Source: Candidatus Mediterraneibacter gallistercoris
GTDB lineage: Bacteria > Bacillota_A > Clostridia > Lachnospirales > Lachnospiraceae
Direction of reading: 5' to 3'
NCBI GenBank assembly: GCA_019119745.1
Contig: DWWI01000016.1
Location: forward strand, 1 to 26,899
Length of the DNA stretch: 26,899 bases
Position numbers and translations under genes: made by a program. The notes below the pieces were generated by a model. The model saw only the letters and a program-made list of their open reading frames with translations, did no database searches and had not been told where the DNA came from. This document shows positions 8,101 to 15,608 of this stretch, piece after piece. How positions within the stretch are numbered: the first letter of the stretch is position 1; every line of letters starts with the position of its first letter.

Positions 8101-8494
8101 ATTTTATAAGACGATGACGGAATTTATGTATGCTCTTGAGCTGGGCGTGGAAAGTGACCTGAAGCGCTGCGGCAGTAAGAAATATACTTCCGACGCGGTC
8201 ACTGTCATGACTCTGCATGGTTCGAAAGGGCTTGAATTCCCTGTAGCATTTATCTACGGAGTGGAGAAAGGTTCGATCCCGCTGGAGAATGAGAAGCATC
8301 CGTCGGATAAAGAAGAAGAGCGCCGTTTATTCTATGCGGGAATGACAAGGGCGAAAGAAGAATTAATCCTGACAACTTCCGGGGAGGAGTCCGAATTTAC
8401 CGGCGCCATTCCTGCAGATGTATCTGTTCATGAAAATGAAGAGAAAAAGAAGCAAGAGCAGGAATGGCAGCAGATGAGTCTGTTTGATATGTAG
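5144..8494 (+). CDS. Endonuclease Q-like PHP domain fused to UvrD/Rep-family helicase
   Basis: A 1116-residue two-part protein. Residues 1 to about 425 match the TIGR00375/EndoQ type: a PHP metal site (DLHIHS with His7 and His9, TGDFTHP, LDCHDLLE, PAHIWTPHFSLFG, NSDAHSP), then a zinc ribbon with Cys273/276/289/292. EndoQ nicks DNA 5' of deaminated bases and abasic sites. A Gln/Glu/Lys-rich linker (about 426-480) leads to an SF1A helicase: Walker A GPGTGKT 506-512, DEFQD 690-694, GDPDQSIYGFRGA, LKENYRST, VMTLHGSKGLEFP and FYAGMTRAKEEL. Clamp-binding-like pentads close each half: QMSFF (418-422) and QMSLF (1110-1114, two residues from the end). The likely role is incision plus unwinding in base-damage repair. 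AGAGG sits 8 nt before ATG. The domain calls are clear; the joint mechanism is inferred. Confidence 0.9.
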   Translation: MYIGDLHIHSRYSRATSKDCTPEHLDLWARKKGIHIVGTGDFTHPAWREELEEKLEPAEDGLYVLKDEYRIKDGEIPGEVIPRFVITGEISSIYKKNGKVRKVHSLILLPGLEDAERISAKLEQIGNIHSDGRPILGLDCHDLLEIILELSPQAVYVPAHIWTPHFSLFGAFSGFDTVEECFEDLTPYIHAMETGLSSDPPMNWRVSSLDRFQLISNSDAHSPAKLGREANLFDIPLSYEGLAHAIQTGQGLYGTIEFFPEEGKYHMDGHRKCNLCLTPSDTLKYNGICPVCGRKITIGVSHRVEELSDRAEGYVRENAKPFESLVPLPEVIGASSGHSAASVKVQREYQKMLSELGPEFDILRNLPLEDIRRVSGTRVAEGIGRLRHGQVERIPGFDGEYGVIKLFSAEELNNTEGQMSFFELLGTQASGEPEKTNEEITEAKEEGQQNTADQKNAMERQDTAGQKYTELPEKQEGKRHNISPRLNPEQEYAVRCTSPHIAVKAGPGTGKTKTLVSRLRYLLEYRKVRPAEITAVTFTNQAVAEMRERIEKETGKKQAGRAMQIGTFHAICLNFLKEQGEEFTLMGEAQQRLLAEEVIAHTGVNAKAGKFLERVSRRKSGMENVLTGDPSDAGISDDPAWQQAFQIYEERKKEQHLLDFDDLLLRTAERIENGRVNDGWEKKFRYLLVDEFQDINPAQLKLVKLWSCAGRELFVIGDPDQSIYGFRGADSACFERLKKEYNDLEVVSLKENYRSTPQILKAASAVIGAAEAEEKEKREMLHPNCPDGVPVRLVRTGSPMGEAIFIAKEINRMSGGMGMIEAHQTAWEHPEQKVRSFDEIAVLCRTHHQAELVEKCLRTESIPYVIAGREDYLNEESVQNSLCFFRLIEQTAESGNPPDVPIEESENPQRNEASDMAGDISGMEICAKYFWKLDWSDIAEEVIRNTLIKYLPLYKKKKPQKFLEQWMEEVKLTDDPAMQKLLQASVFYKTMTEFMYALELGVESDLKRCGSKKYTSDAVTVMTLHGSKGLEFPVAFIYGVEKGSIPLENEKHPSDKEEERRLFYAGMTRAKEELILTTSGEESEFTGAIPADVSVHENEEKKKQEQEWQQMSLFDM

Positions 8495-8517
8495 GGCTGA
8501 ATTTCTGGGAAAAACAA

Positions 8518-9321
8518 TCAGGATACAGCCATGGAAAAAAGTTTTGCAATAATATTGCAGGTCTCGGGAAAGCGTGCAAGGATTGTCTGTCGTACCATTT
8601 CGGGAGTAACGCCGGAATGAATGTCAATGACGATCTCTCCGCTTGCTGCGTCACCGATGGCGATAGTGGCATGCGCCGCACCGCCTGCCGCTATTTTCTG
8701 AGCCACGGCCAGACCTCCGATTGAATAGATACCCATGGCGCATCCTCCGACCGCGAAGAAACCTAATGCGAAACCGCCGATGGCAATGGCTCCGACAGAG
8801 AGCCCGCCACAGGCGAGAAGCAGGCCGGCAGCCACCGCGCCGAGAGACAGGATGCCGGCTGAGAGTACTCCGATGGAGAAAATTCCGGAGGACAGAACGC
8901 CGAGAGCGAATATTCCCGACGCCGCAGTCCCGATGGCAAGCACTCCTCTGGCACGATGGAGCTTCTGACCCGGGAACCATCTTCCTATATTGATGTGTAC
9001 CAGCGGGAGTCCGAAGAGCGTTCGCCTGCTCTTGTATTCATAATGCCAGTGATAAGGAACATAGTGAATTTCGCGGGCTGTCTGCGCCTGCTCTGTTTCT
9101 GCTTCTTCGGAAACCGGTTCCGGAGTTCCCCGGCCGACAAGTTCATCTATAGTGATATGGAAAAAGTCGCTCAGCTGGATCAGCTTATCCATCTCAGGTG
9201 TCGTAACACCAAGCTCCCATTTTGAGACAGTCTGGCGTGTAACTCCGAGCTCATATCCGAGCTGCTCCTGAGAAAGCCCCTGCTGTTTTCTTAAAGTAAT
9301 AAGTCGTTCCTGAAAAGTCAT
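8518..9321 (-). CDS. XRE-family regulator with Gly-based pentapeptide repeats
   Basis: A 267-residue protein. Residues 1-63 are a clear XRE/Cro helix-turn-helix (LSQEQLGYELGVTRQTVSKWE, split by the turn), followed by an acidic linker to about 82. A segment with KSRRTLFGLPLVHINIG follows. Residues 126-206 are sixteen near-perfect pentads of the form G-x-phi-(A/S)-phi (for example GIFAL, GVLSS, GIFSI, GAIAI), broken once by an extra Cys171. Such a five-residue period suggests a beta-helix or a membrane-packed Gly/Ala sheet rather than ordinary TM helices. A more ordinary domain closes the protein. It may be a DNA-binding sensor attached to, or reading, the membrane; the ligand is unknown. AGGAGG lies 10 nt before ATG. 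It converges on the helicase gene with only 23 bp between and no terminator visible. Confidence 0.75.
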   Translation of the reverse strand: MTFQERLITLRKQQGLSQEQLGYELGVTRQTVSKWELGVTTPEMDKLIQLSDFFHITIDELVGRGTPEPVSEEAETEQAQTAREIHYVPYHWHYEYKSRRTLFGLPLVHINIGRWFPGQKLHRARGVLAIGTAASGIFALGVLSSGIFSIGVLSAGILSLGAVAAGLLLACGGLSVGAIAIGGFALGFFAVGGCAMGIYSIGGLAVAQKIAAGGAAHATIAIGDAASGEIVIDIHSGVTPEMVRQTILARFPETCNIIAKLFSMAVS

Positions 9322-9535
9322 AATAAAGTTTCCTCCTGTAACAAATACATACAGACGGCCGGCAGCGCTGCACTTTGTCTGACAGATACAGAATAGCAGA
9401 GTGTATCAACAATTGCTACCATGAACCGTTGGAAGATTGTCAACCAAAGTTAACATGTAATTTAATAATGCTAAAAGAAATAAATAAATTTCTGTTCTGA
9501 TTCTTAGCCGTTTCGGCTGATTTTCACAAATAAGA

Positions 9536-9564
9536 TTGTCAAAGAAACTGATAACATCTATAAT
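9536..9564 (+). promoter_or_regulatory. Sigma-A promoter for the Rpn nuclease gene
   Basis: TTGTCA (9536-9541), a 17-bp spacer and TATAAT (9559-9564). Initiation is expected near 9571, which falls inside the ribosome site AAAGGAG (9566-9572). A small hairpin agccg-ttt-cggct lies upstream at 9506-9518. The rest of 9338-9535 is AT-rich with no visible gene. Confidence 0.65.
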
Positions 9565-9579
9565 CAAAGGAGAAAGTGT

Positions 9580-10500
9580 ATGGAAAAAAGAAAACAACTG
9601 AATATGCAGATGGACACAGACAATGCGCCTTTTAATCCGCTAAAGGATATGAACCTTATGGATGATTTTCTGTTTGATGTTGCGACAGTCGATCTGGAGA
9701 CCTGCAAGATAATTATTGAACTTTCGATTGGGATAACCCTTACAAAAATCGCATGGAAAGAGGGGCAGAAAGTTGTACATAATCTTCCGGGAAAACGGGG
9801 GATACGGATGGATTTCTATGCTGAAGATGATAAGGGGCGTGTCTTTGATGTGGAAATGCAGAAAAGGAACAGGGGAAATATTCCGAAAAGAACAAGATTC
9901 TATCAGGCTTTGATTGATGCACCGATGCTGAAAAGCGGTGAGCAGGGATTTGATCATTTGAAACCGGCGTATATTATAGTGATCTGCGGATTTGACCAGT
10001 ATGGATACGGTTTTTACAGGTATACGTTTGATAACCGTTGCAAAGAAATGCCTGAACTGATCATGGGCGATGGATGCCGGAAAATCATACTGAATACAAA
10101 GGGGAAAAATGATACGGATGTGGAAAAGCCTCTGGTTGATTTCCTGCATTATATCGAAAGAAGCAGTGAAGATAATATTCCAGAAGACTGTGATGACCGT
10201 CTGAAACATCTGCATAGAAAGCTGGAAGAGATAAAAGCAAACGAACAGATGGGAGTGACATATATGAAGATGGAGGAAAGAAATCGTCTTATAAGGAAAG
10301 AAGGGGAACTAAAAGGTGAATCCAAAATTATATCGATGATTCGTAAGAAACTGGCAAAAAATAAGAATATCATCGAGATAGCTGAAGAGCTGGAACTGGG
10401 AAATAATTACGTGGAAAAAGTTACTGCCCTGCTTCGGGAAGATCCGGACAGAACGGACGAACAGGCGGCGGAGCTGCTCCTGTACGGGAAGGAAGAATAA
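9580..10500 (+). CDS. Rpn/PD-(D/E)XK nuclease family transposase-like protein
   Basis: A 306-residue member of the Rpn/PDDEXK family, often labelled putative transposase. The N-terminal block NPLKDMNLMDDFLFDVA is typical, and the nuclease core reads RMDFYAEDDKGRVFDVEMQ, giving Asp78, Glu92 and Gln94 in a D-x13-E-x-Q arrangement. The stretch RTRFYQALIDAPMLKSGE is another family signature. The C-terminal third is charged and helical with a small repeat-like motif (IIEIAEELELGNNYVEKV). E. coli Rpn proteins are recombination-promoting DNA endonucleases. No terminal inverted repeats flank the gene, so it does not look like an active insertion sequence. It has its own promoter and ends 4 bp before the next gene, so the two are co-transcribed. 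Confidence 0.82.
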   Translation: MEKRKQLNMQMDTDNAPFNPLKDMNLMDDFLFDVATVDLETCKIIIELSIGITLTKIAWKEGQKVVHNLPGKRGIRMDFYAEDDKGRVFDVEMQKRNRGNIPKRTRFYQALIDAPMLKSGEQGFDHLKPAYIIVICGFDQYGYGFYRYTFDNRCKEMPELIMGDGCRKIILNTKGKNDTDVEKPLVDFLHYIERSSEDNIPEDCDDRLKHLHRKLEEIKANEQMGVTYMKMEERNRLIRKEGELKGESKIISMIRKKLAKNKNIIEIAEELELGNNYVEKVTALLREDPDRTDEQAAELLLYGKEE

Positions 10501-10504
10501 TGAG

Positions 10505-11311
10505 ATGGATATAAAAGTTGACTACAAGGCAGTGGAAGAGGTTGTGCGGCGTGCGGGCATGATGATGAAGGAAGCTCATCTGTCCTCTGATTCCGTACAG
10601 CACAAGGAAGGCGCGGCAAATTTTGTTACTGCCTATGATGTTTCAATCCAGAAATTTCTGATAGAAGAGCTGCATCGTATCGTACCGGAGGCTGCTTTCT
10701 TCGGAGAGGAGGAGACCGAAGGAAACACCAGGGAGAAAGAACTTGACAGCCTGTGTTTCCTGATCGATCCGATTGACGGAACAACGAATTTTATGTTCAG
10801 GTACAATTACAGCTGTATTTCCGTGGGGCTTGCATATGCAAAAGAAATGATCGCGGGATTTGTATATAATCCATATGTGGATGAGATGTTCACTGCGGTC
10901 AGGGGAAACGGAGCATATCTGAATGGAGAAAAGATTCATGTGCCGGACAGCGGGCTTAAAGATGGAATCGCCTCTTTTGGATGTGCGAGATACAATAATT
11001 CTGATACAGGTCTTTTATTCCGTGTGGTGCAGGAAATGTTTAACCGGAGCCTTGCAGTGAGGTGCGGCGGGTCAGCGGCGCTTGATCTGTGCCGTGTAGC
11101 GGCCGGGGCCAGTGTTGTGTATCTGGAAATGAAGCTGAATCCCTATGATTACGCGGCGGCTTCTATTATTATAGAAGAAGCAGGCGGTGTGATCGCGCAG
11201 ATAGATGGAAGTAAGATTACGCTGGATAAACCGTGTTCGATATTGGGGGCTGCACTGAAGGCGGCGGACGAAGTACGGGATATCATAAAGGAAGAAATAC
11301 AGAAATTATAA
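10505..11311 (+). CDS. Inositol monophosphatase family protein
   Basis: A 268-residue Mg-dependent phosphatase of the IMPase/SuhB/CysQ superfamily. The metal-binding motifs are present: FFGEEET, the core DPIDGTTNF with Asp88 and Asp91, and NPYDYAAA, which replaces the common WDxAAG while keeping its Asp. Probable substrates are inositol phosphates or related phosphomonoesters such as 3'-phosphoadenosine nucleotides; motif content does not separate these. The N-terminus (KVDYKAVEEVVRRAG) is complete. The ATG follows the Rpn stop by 4 bp, so it is probably translated from the same mRNA. The very long hairpin at 11333-11400 ends the transcript. Confidence 0.85.
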   Translation: MDIKVDYKAVEEVVRRAGMMMKEAHLSSDSVQHKEGAANFVTAYDVSIQKFLIEELHRIVPEAAFFGEEETEGNTREKELDSLCFLIDPIDGTTNFMFRYNYSCISVGLAYAKEMIAGFVYNPYVDEMFTAVRGNGAYLNGEKIHVPDSGLKDGIASFGCARYNNSDTGLLFRVVQEMFNRSLAVRCGGSAALDLCRVAAGASVVYLEMKLNPYDYAAASIIIEEAGGVIAQIDGSKITLDKPCSILGAALKAADEVRDIIKEEIQKL

Positions 11312-11332
11312 TTAGAAACAGCAGAGATAAAA

Positions 11333-11400
11333 CCGCAGGGCGGCATCGGATTATTTCCTTGATCTGTAAAGACTTTAGAAATACCGGTGCCGCCCTGCGG
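11333..11400. terminator. Bidirectional terminator between convergent genes
   Basis: A 17-nt arm at 11333-11349 (ccgcagggcggcatcgg) pairs with 11384-11400 with a single wobble-type mismatch and a 34-nt loop. The plus strand continues cagtttta. The minus strand continues with four T as well (ggtttta), so it can end both the IMPase and the GH31 operon transcripts. Confidence 0.85.
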
Positions 11401-11405
11401 CAGTT

Positions 11406-13799
11406 TTAGGCGCTGATGATCTCAGTCAGAGCGCCGAGAAGATCTGCGTCCAGATCCATAGTCTGAAGCTGGGAGAGCAGAATCGTCCGGTCGTCTGATT
11501 TCCGGACCATGCTATAGAGAGTGTCTTTGAGTATAAATGAAATCTCTGCCTGATTCAGAAAGTCAAAGCATTCCTTTACAATGTCATTTTCCGCTGCTTC
11601 CGCGTGCTCTGCGAGCAGGCGGATCTGGGCGCAGACGGGAATATCCTTCAGGGTACAGGTGAGGGTACAGGTTTTTTCATCGTAAATGATACTGCAGCCG
11701 GACGACTCTGACAGAGCGGAACCATCGGTATATACGGAGATCTGATCTGTGCAGTCTTTTATACCATGCAGCTGAACGACATATGTACGTTTCTCGGGAA
11801 TTAATTCTGTTTCTCCGTGAGCTCCTTCGATGATGAATTCTGTATTGTCACCCCAGTGGAATTTCATCGCCGTTGTAACACATTTTCCTACTTTATAGTC
11901 TTCTGAGATGTTGTCATCTTCATAGAGTATAAAGCTTCCGTCCGCTCCGGCGTAAACATGGATGTTCAATTCCTGCGGATTACTTCCCGCATCGTTTATT
12001 TCGTCAGTCATGGGGACGATGGCACCGGCTTTTGCGAGAACCGGGATGGAATTGATATCCCGGTACATGGCAAGTATACGGCCGCCTCTGTATTTCCGTC
12101 CTGTAAATACATCATAGTAGATTCCGTCAGGCAGCCATACCTTTACTTTTGCCGCATTCAGTTTCGGTATGCAGGGCGAAGTGACAGGGACCGCGATCAT
12201 TTCACTTCCGAAGAGATATTCATTGGGTACATGGTAAGCAGATTCTTCTTCCGGCCATCCGTAGTACATAGGGAGCATCAGCGGAATATCCTCCTCGTAT
12301 GCACGGTAATTCATTGTGTACAGATAAGGAACGAGGCGGTGGCGGAGCCTTAAGAACTCTTTCATCATAGAGCAGACTTCAGGTTTGTAGCGCCATGGCT
12401 CTTTCCCGTTGAATTCACTGCTGCTGGAGTGGAGACGCATGATTGGTGAGAACACACCGAACTGCAGCCATCTCCCGGCCATCTCATCGTCCTTGAAACC
12501 CAGCATATGACCGCCGATGTCATGACTCCACATCCCGTAGCCGATGTTCGAGGCGGTGGCGGTGAAATAGGGCTGGAAGTCCAGCGAATCCCATGTAATG
12601 ATTGTATCTCCCGAAAAACCGACAGGATAGCGGTGACTTCCGGGACCCGCGTATCGGGAAAATGTCATCGGACGTTTTCCGTCTCTTCCGCTGTCCAGAT
12701 AATGATAGTGGTTCAGCATCCACAGAGGATCCAGTCCTTCCACTTTGCTGATTCCACCGGACTGCCAGTCTATCCACCAGAAGTCCACGCCCTTTTCCTC
12801 CTCCGGATGGAAGATGTGACGGAAGCAGGCTTCGAGAAAATCCGGATTGGAGATATCGAATACGACAGGCTGTTCGGTCTTTGGATCAATTCCCAGTGCC
12901 TGAGCCATCTCCGGATACATTTCTTCGTGTGCGCGGACTCCGTCAGCCGGATGAATGTTCAGGGTAACATGCATATTCCGGTCGTGGAGCCATTTCATAA
13001 AGCCTTCCGGATCAGGGAAGAAGTCGCGGTTCCATGTGTAGCCGGTCCATCCGCTGCCGTATTTTGGATTGATATCCACCAGATGCCAGTCCATATCAAT
13101 GACTGCAACGGAAAACGGAAGGTTTTCTTTTTCAAACTGTTCCATCAGCTCTTTGTAGGATTCTTCTGTATATTTATAGTAGCGGCTCCACCAGTTCCCG
13201 AGTGCATAGCGGGGGATCATGGGGCTTTTCCCGCACAGATGACAGAAGTCTTTGAGTGCCTGCTGGTAATTATGACCGTATGCCCAGAAGTAAATGTCGA
13301 TGCATCCGCTCCGCCGGGGTTCCACCCATCCATCGTCCCGGAGTGCGAGGGAGCGGCTGTCGTCCATGATGGAGAAGCCGTCCCGGCTTATAATTCCGTG
13401 ATCCAGAGGGATTGCCCCGTCTGCTTCATCCAGCGTGCGGGCTGTTCCTCCCAGATCGTGGAAATCCTCTCCGTAGTGCCAGATGCTGTGGTACGCGCTG
13501 TAATTGCCAATAGCCTGTATGGACAGTCCGCTGGCAGAAAAGGGGTTGCGGTCATAGATCAGGTGTGCTCTGGGGGTGATGATTTCCAGAGAATCGTCCG
13601 TATTGATTACGCGGAAAGAGCTTTTGGGGAAATTGCGGTTCCACACGGACTGCGTCGCCCTGTCTTCGAAAATCCCGTCCGGATCATATTCGAGGCGGAG
13701 CAGGCTTTCTGTGAGGACAGAGATCCGCCAGCAGTCTCCTTTGATAATATTTTCAGGTGCAGTCTCAGGATGAGTTTCTGCGATCAGTTCTGGTCTCAT
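11406..13799 (-). CDS. Glycoside hydrolase family 31 (alpha-glucosidase type)
   Basis: A 797-residue GH31 enzyme. The catalytic (beta/alpha)8 barrel spans roughly residues 195-520. GVDFWWIDWQSGG carries the nucleophile Asp344, and FSGDTIITWDS carries the acid/base Asp398. Flanking signatures are MDWH, GWTGYTWNRDFFPDP, MWSHDIGGH and LRLRHRLVPYLYTMNYRAYEE. An N-terminal beta-sandwich (about 1-190) and C-terminal beta domains are present. There is no signal peptide, so it acts in the cytoplasm on imported oligosaccharides. The frame opens at ATG 13817, but I chose ATG 13799: AAAGGAG at 13808-13814 sits 8 nt before it and would lie inside the longer version. It is the last gene of the binding-protein/permease operon. 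Substrate linkage (alpha-glucoside, xyloside or other) is not fixed by sequence. Confidence 0.9.
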   Translation of the reverse strand: MRPELIAETHPETAPENIIKGDCWRISVLTESLLRLEYDPDGIFEDRATQSVWNRNFPKSSFRVINTDDSLEIITPRAHLIYDRNPFSASGLSIQAIGNYSAYHSIWHYGEDFHDLGGTARTLDEADGAIPLDHGIISRDGFSIMDDSRSLALRDDGWVEPRRSGCIDIYFWAYGHNYQQALKDFCHLCGKSPMIPRYALGNWWSRYYKYTEESYKELMEQFEKENLPFSVAVIDMDWHLVDINPKYGSGWTGYTWNRDFFPDPEGFMKWLHDRNMHVTLNIHPADGVRAHEEMYPEMAQALGIDPKTEQPVVFDISNPDFLEACFRHIFHPEEEKGVDFWWIDWQSGGISKVEGLDPLWMLNHYHYLDSGRDGKRPMTFSRYAGPGSHRYPVGFSGDTIITWDSLDFQPYFTATASNIGYGMWSHDIGGHMLGFKDDEMAGRWLQFGVFSPIMRLHSSSSEFNGKEPWRYKPEVCSMMKEFLRLRHRLVPYLYTMNYRAYEEDIPLMLPMYYGWPEEESAYHVPNEYLFGSEMIAVPVTSPCIPKLNAAKVKVWLPDGIYYDVFTGRKYRGGRILAMYRDINSIPVLAKAGAIVPMTDEINDAGSNPQELNIHVYAGADGSFILYEDDNISEDYKVGKCVTTAMKFHWGDNTEFIIEGAHGETELIPEKRTYVVQLHGIKDCTDQISVYTDGSALSESSGCSIIYDEKTCTLTCTLKDIPVCAQIRLLAEHAEAAENDIVKECFDFLNQAEISFILKDTLYSMVRKSDDRTILLSQLQTMDLDADLLGALTEIISA

Positions 13800-13825
13800 A
13801 TTTGAATCTCCTTTCAACTGTTATG

Positions 13826-13873
13826 CCGCGCACTGACAGATGTAGTGCGCGGCTGCCGGCAGTGACGCTGCCG
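13826..13873 (-). promoter_or_regulatory. Tandem intercistronic hairpins before the GH31 gene
   Basis: ccgcgcact (13826-13834) pairs perfectly with agtgcgcgg (13844-13852). A second stem pairs cggcag (13857-13862) with ctgccg (13868-13873). Neither has a T tract on the minus strand, so they look like mRNA processing or stability hairpins between permease and enzyme cistrons, not terminators. Confidence 0.5.
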
Positions 13874-13881
13874 TATCTATG

Positions 13882-14703
13882 TTAACCTTTCACTGCTCCG
13901 GCGGCAACACCTGCCACGAAGCGTTTCTGGAATATTACATATACGATGATAACCGGAAGGATCGAAATTGTCGTTGCTGCGAACAGTCCGCCGTAATCTG
14001 TGGAATACCTTCCGTTAAAGAGGGTGAGACCTACGGCAAGGAGCTGTTTTCCTTCACTGTCAATCATCAGGTATGGCCAGAGGTAATCTTCCCATACCCA
14101 GAGGAACTGGAAGATGGCGATAGCGGATATTCCGTTCTTGCACAGTGGAAGCACCAGTCTGTGGAATGTCTGGAACTCGTTGGAACCGTCCATACGGGCA
14201 GCCTCGATCAGTTCATCCGGAATGCTTTCCATGTTCTGTTTCATCATGAAGATGCCGAATCCGCTGACCATGACCGGCAGGATCAGAGAGATATATGTAT
14301 CCTGCAAACCGGCTTCCATGAACATGGTATATCTCGGGATGATGGTGACCGACCACGGAACCATCATCGTCATCATGACAAAGCCGAAGATAACATTTTT
14401 CCCTTTAAACTGATACTTGCCGAGTACATATCCGCACAGGCAGCTTGTATAGATCACAATCGCTGTAACCGCTACGGCAATGAAGATACTGTTCATGAAA
14501 TACCGCAGAAAATCAAAGGTCTGCTGGAGATTCATGTAGTTGTCGATGGTCGCCTCCTGCGGGAGCAGCGTCTGGACGATGGACTGTATCTCGCCGTTCG
14601 TCTTAAAGGAGGAGAGCACCATCCACACAAACGGGAAGACGGTGATGACTCCGAGAAGGGCGAGCACGATGTATAAAGCAGTTTTCAATATTTTGTGTTT
14701 CAT
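13882..14703 (-). CDS. ABC sugar transporter permease, MalG type
   Basis: A 273-residue inner-membrane permease with about six TM segments, starting with ILKTALYIVLALLGVITVFPFVWMVLSSFK. The cytoplasmic EAA loop that docks the ATPase is readable as ELIEAARMDGSNEFQTFHRLVLPL. It belongs to the CUT1 carbohydrate uptake group and pairs with the upstream MalF-type subunit. It starts 12 bp after that gene, with an AAGGGGG ribosome site. No ATPase gene is in the operon; CUT1 systems of Firmicutes commonly share one MsmK-type ATPase encoded elsewhere. Confidence 0.9.
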   Translation of the reverse strand: MKHKILKTALYIVLALLGVITVFPFVWMVLSSFKTNGEIQSIVQTLLPQEATIDNYMNLQQTFDFLRYFMNSIFIAVAVTAIVIYTSCLCGYVLGKYQFKGKNVIFGFVMMTMMVPWSVTIIPRYTMFMEAGLQDTYISLILPVMVSGFGIFMMKQNMESIPDELIEAARMDGSNEFQTFHRLVLPLCKNGISAIAIFQFLWVWEDYLWPYLMIDSEGKQLLAVGLTLFNGRYSTDYGGLFAATTISILPVIIVYVIFQKRFVAGVAAGAVKG

Positions 14704-14715
14704 ATCCTGACCCCC

Positions 14716-15594
14716 TTAACTTTCATTTGCGCCGGTGACCTTGAACGAGATCACGGTGAATATCGCGGTCAGCACCAGAATGAAGAGAGAGATGGCTGAT
14801 GCAAACCCGAAGTTATACTGTTTGAACGCCTGATCGTAGACGAGGTATGAACTTAAGTAGGTCGAAGTACCCGGTCCTCCTGTGGTCATGACAAGCACCG
14901 GTACATATGCCTGCAGATAGGATATGATCGAGGTTACCACGACGAACAGCATGGTCGGTTTGAGCAGGGGCAGTGTGATATAGCGGAAAGTCTGCCATGC
15001 ACTCGCTCCGTCGATGCTCGCCGACTCATAGCAGTCGGAGGGCAGGGAAAGCAGACCGGACAGGAAGAGTATCACAGCGTATCCGAAATCTTTCCAGATC
15101 GTCATCACCATCAGGGCGGGCAGCGCGAACTTGCTGTCAAACAGCCAGTTGATATCCAGTCCGAAGATGTTGTCGATGAGTCCGAACTGCGGATTGTACA
15201 TGATTTTCCATACATACGCGACAGCGACCAGCGGGGTTACGGTAGGCATGTAAAAGATCGTGCGGAACAGTGTCTTGTGCTTCATCAGTTTTGAATTCAG
15301 CGCATAGGCGATCGCCAGTCCGAGTAGAACCCGGAAGAAGACAACGACCACGCAGAAGATTACGGTATTTCCCATGGACTGCCAGAATGTAGGATAAGAG
15401 AACATTCTGATATAGTTATCCAGTCCGATCCAGTTATAAGTCTGGTTCAAAGGGTTCCACTGATGGAAGCTTCCCGCAATGACAATGATCACGGGGATAA
15501 TCAGGAAGATCGTCATATAGATGATAAGGAATCCCATCGCGATATTCCGCATCCAGATTTCGCTTTTACTTTGAAGCGGTCTTCTTTTAAACAT
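14716..15594 (-). CDS. ABC sugar transporter permease, MalF type
   Basis: A 292-residue membrane permease with about six TM segments. A cytoplasmic N-terminus is followed by GFLIIYMTIFLIIPVIIVIAG. The EAA loop reads CYESASIDGASAWQTFRYITLPLL. The TGGPGTST stretch late in the protein is common in CUT1 permeases. It forms the heterodimeric channel with the MalG-type subunit and receives sugar from the lipoprotein encoded just upstream (14-bp gap). The AAAGGAGGGG ribosome site is strong. Confidence 0.9.
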   Translation of the reverse strand: MFKRRPLQSKSEIWMRNIAMGFLIIYMTIFLIIPVIIVIAGSFHQWNPLNQTYNWIGLDNYIRMFSYPTFWQSMGNTVIFCVVVVFFRVLLGLAIAYALNSKLMKHKTLFRTIFYMPTVTPLVAVAYVWKIMYNPQFGLIDNIFGLDINWLFDSKFALPALMVMTIWKDFGYAVILFLSGLLSLPSDCYESASIDGASAWQTFRYITLPLLKPTMLFVVVTSIISYLQAYVPVLVMTTGGPGTSTYLSSYLVYDQAFKQYNFGFASAISLFILVLTAIFTVISFKVTGANES

Positions 15595-15608
15595 AAATTT
15601 CCCCTCCT

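Noticed and set aside
9580..10500. Active insertion sequence around the Rpn-type gene
   Set aside because: No terminal inverted repeats or target duplications are visible, and the gene is tightly joined to the IMPase gene.
12507..13805. 432-codon plus-strand open frame
   Set aside because: It lies entirely antisense to the GH31 gene, whose catalytic motifs and family length are clear; the antisense translation is Cys/Val-rich with no domain.
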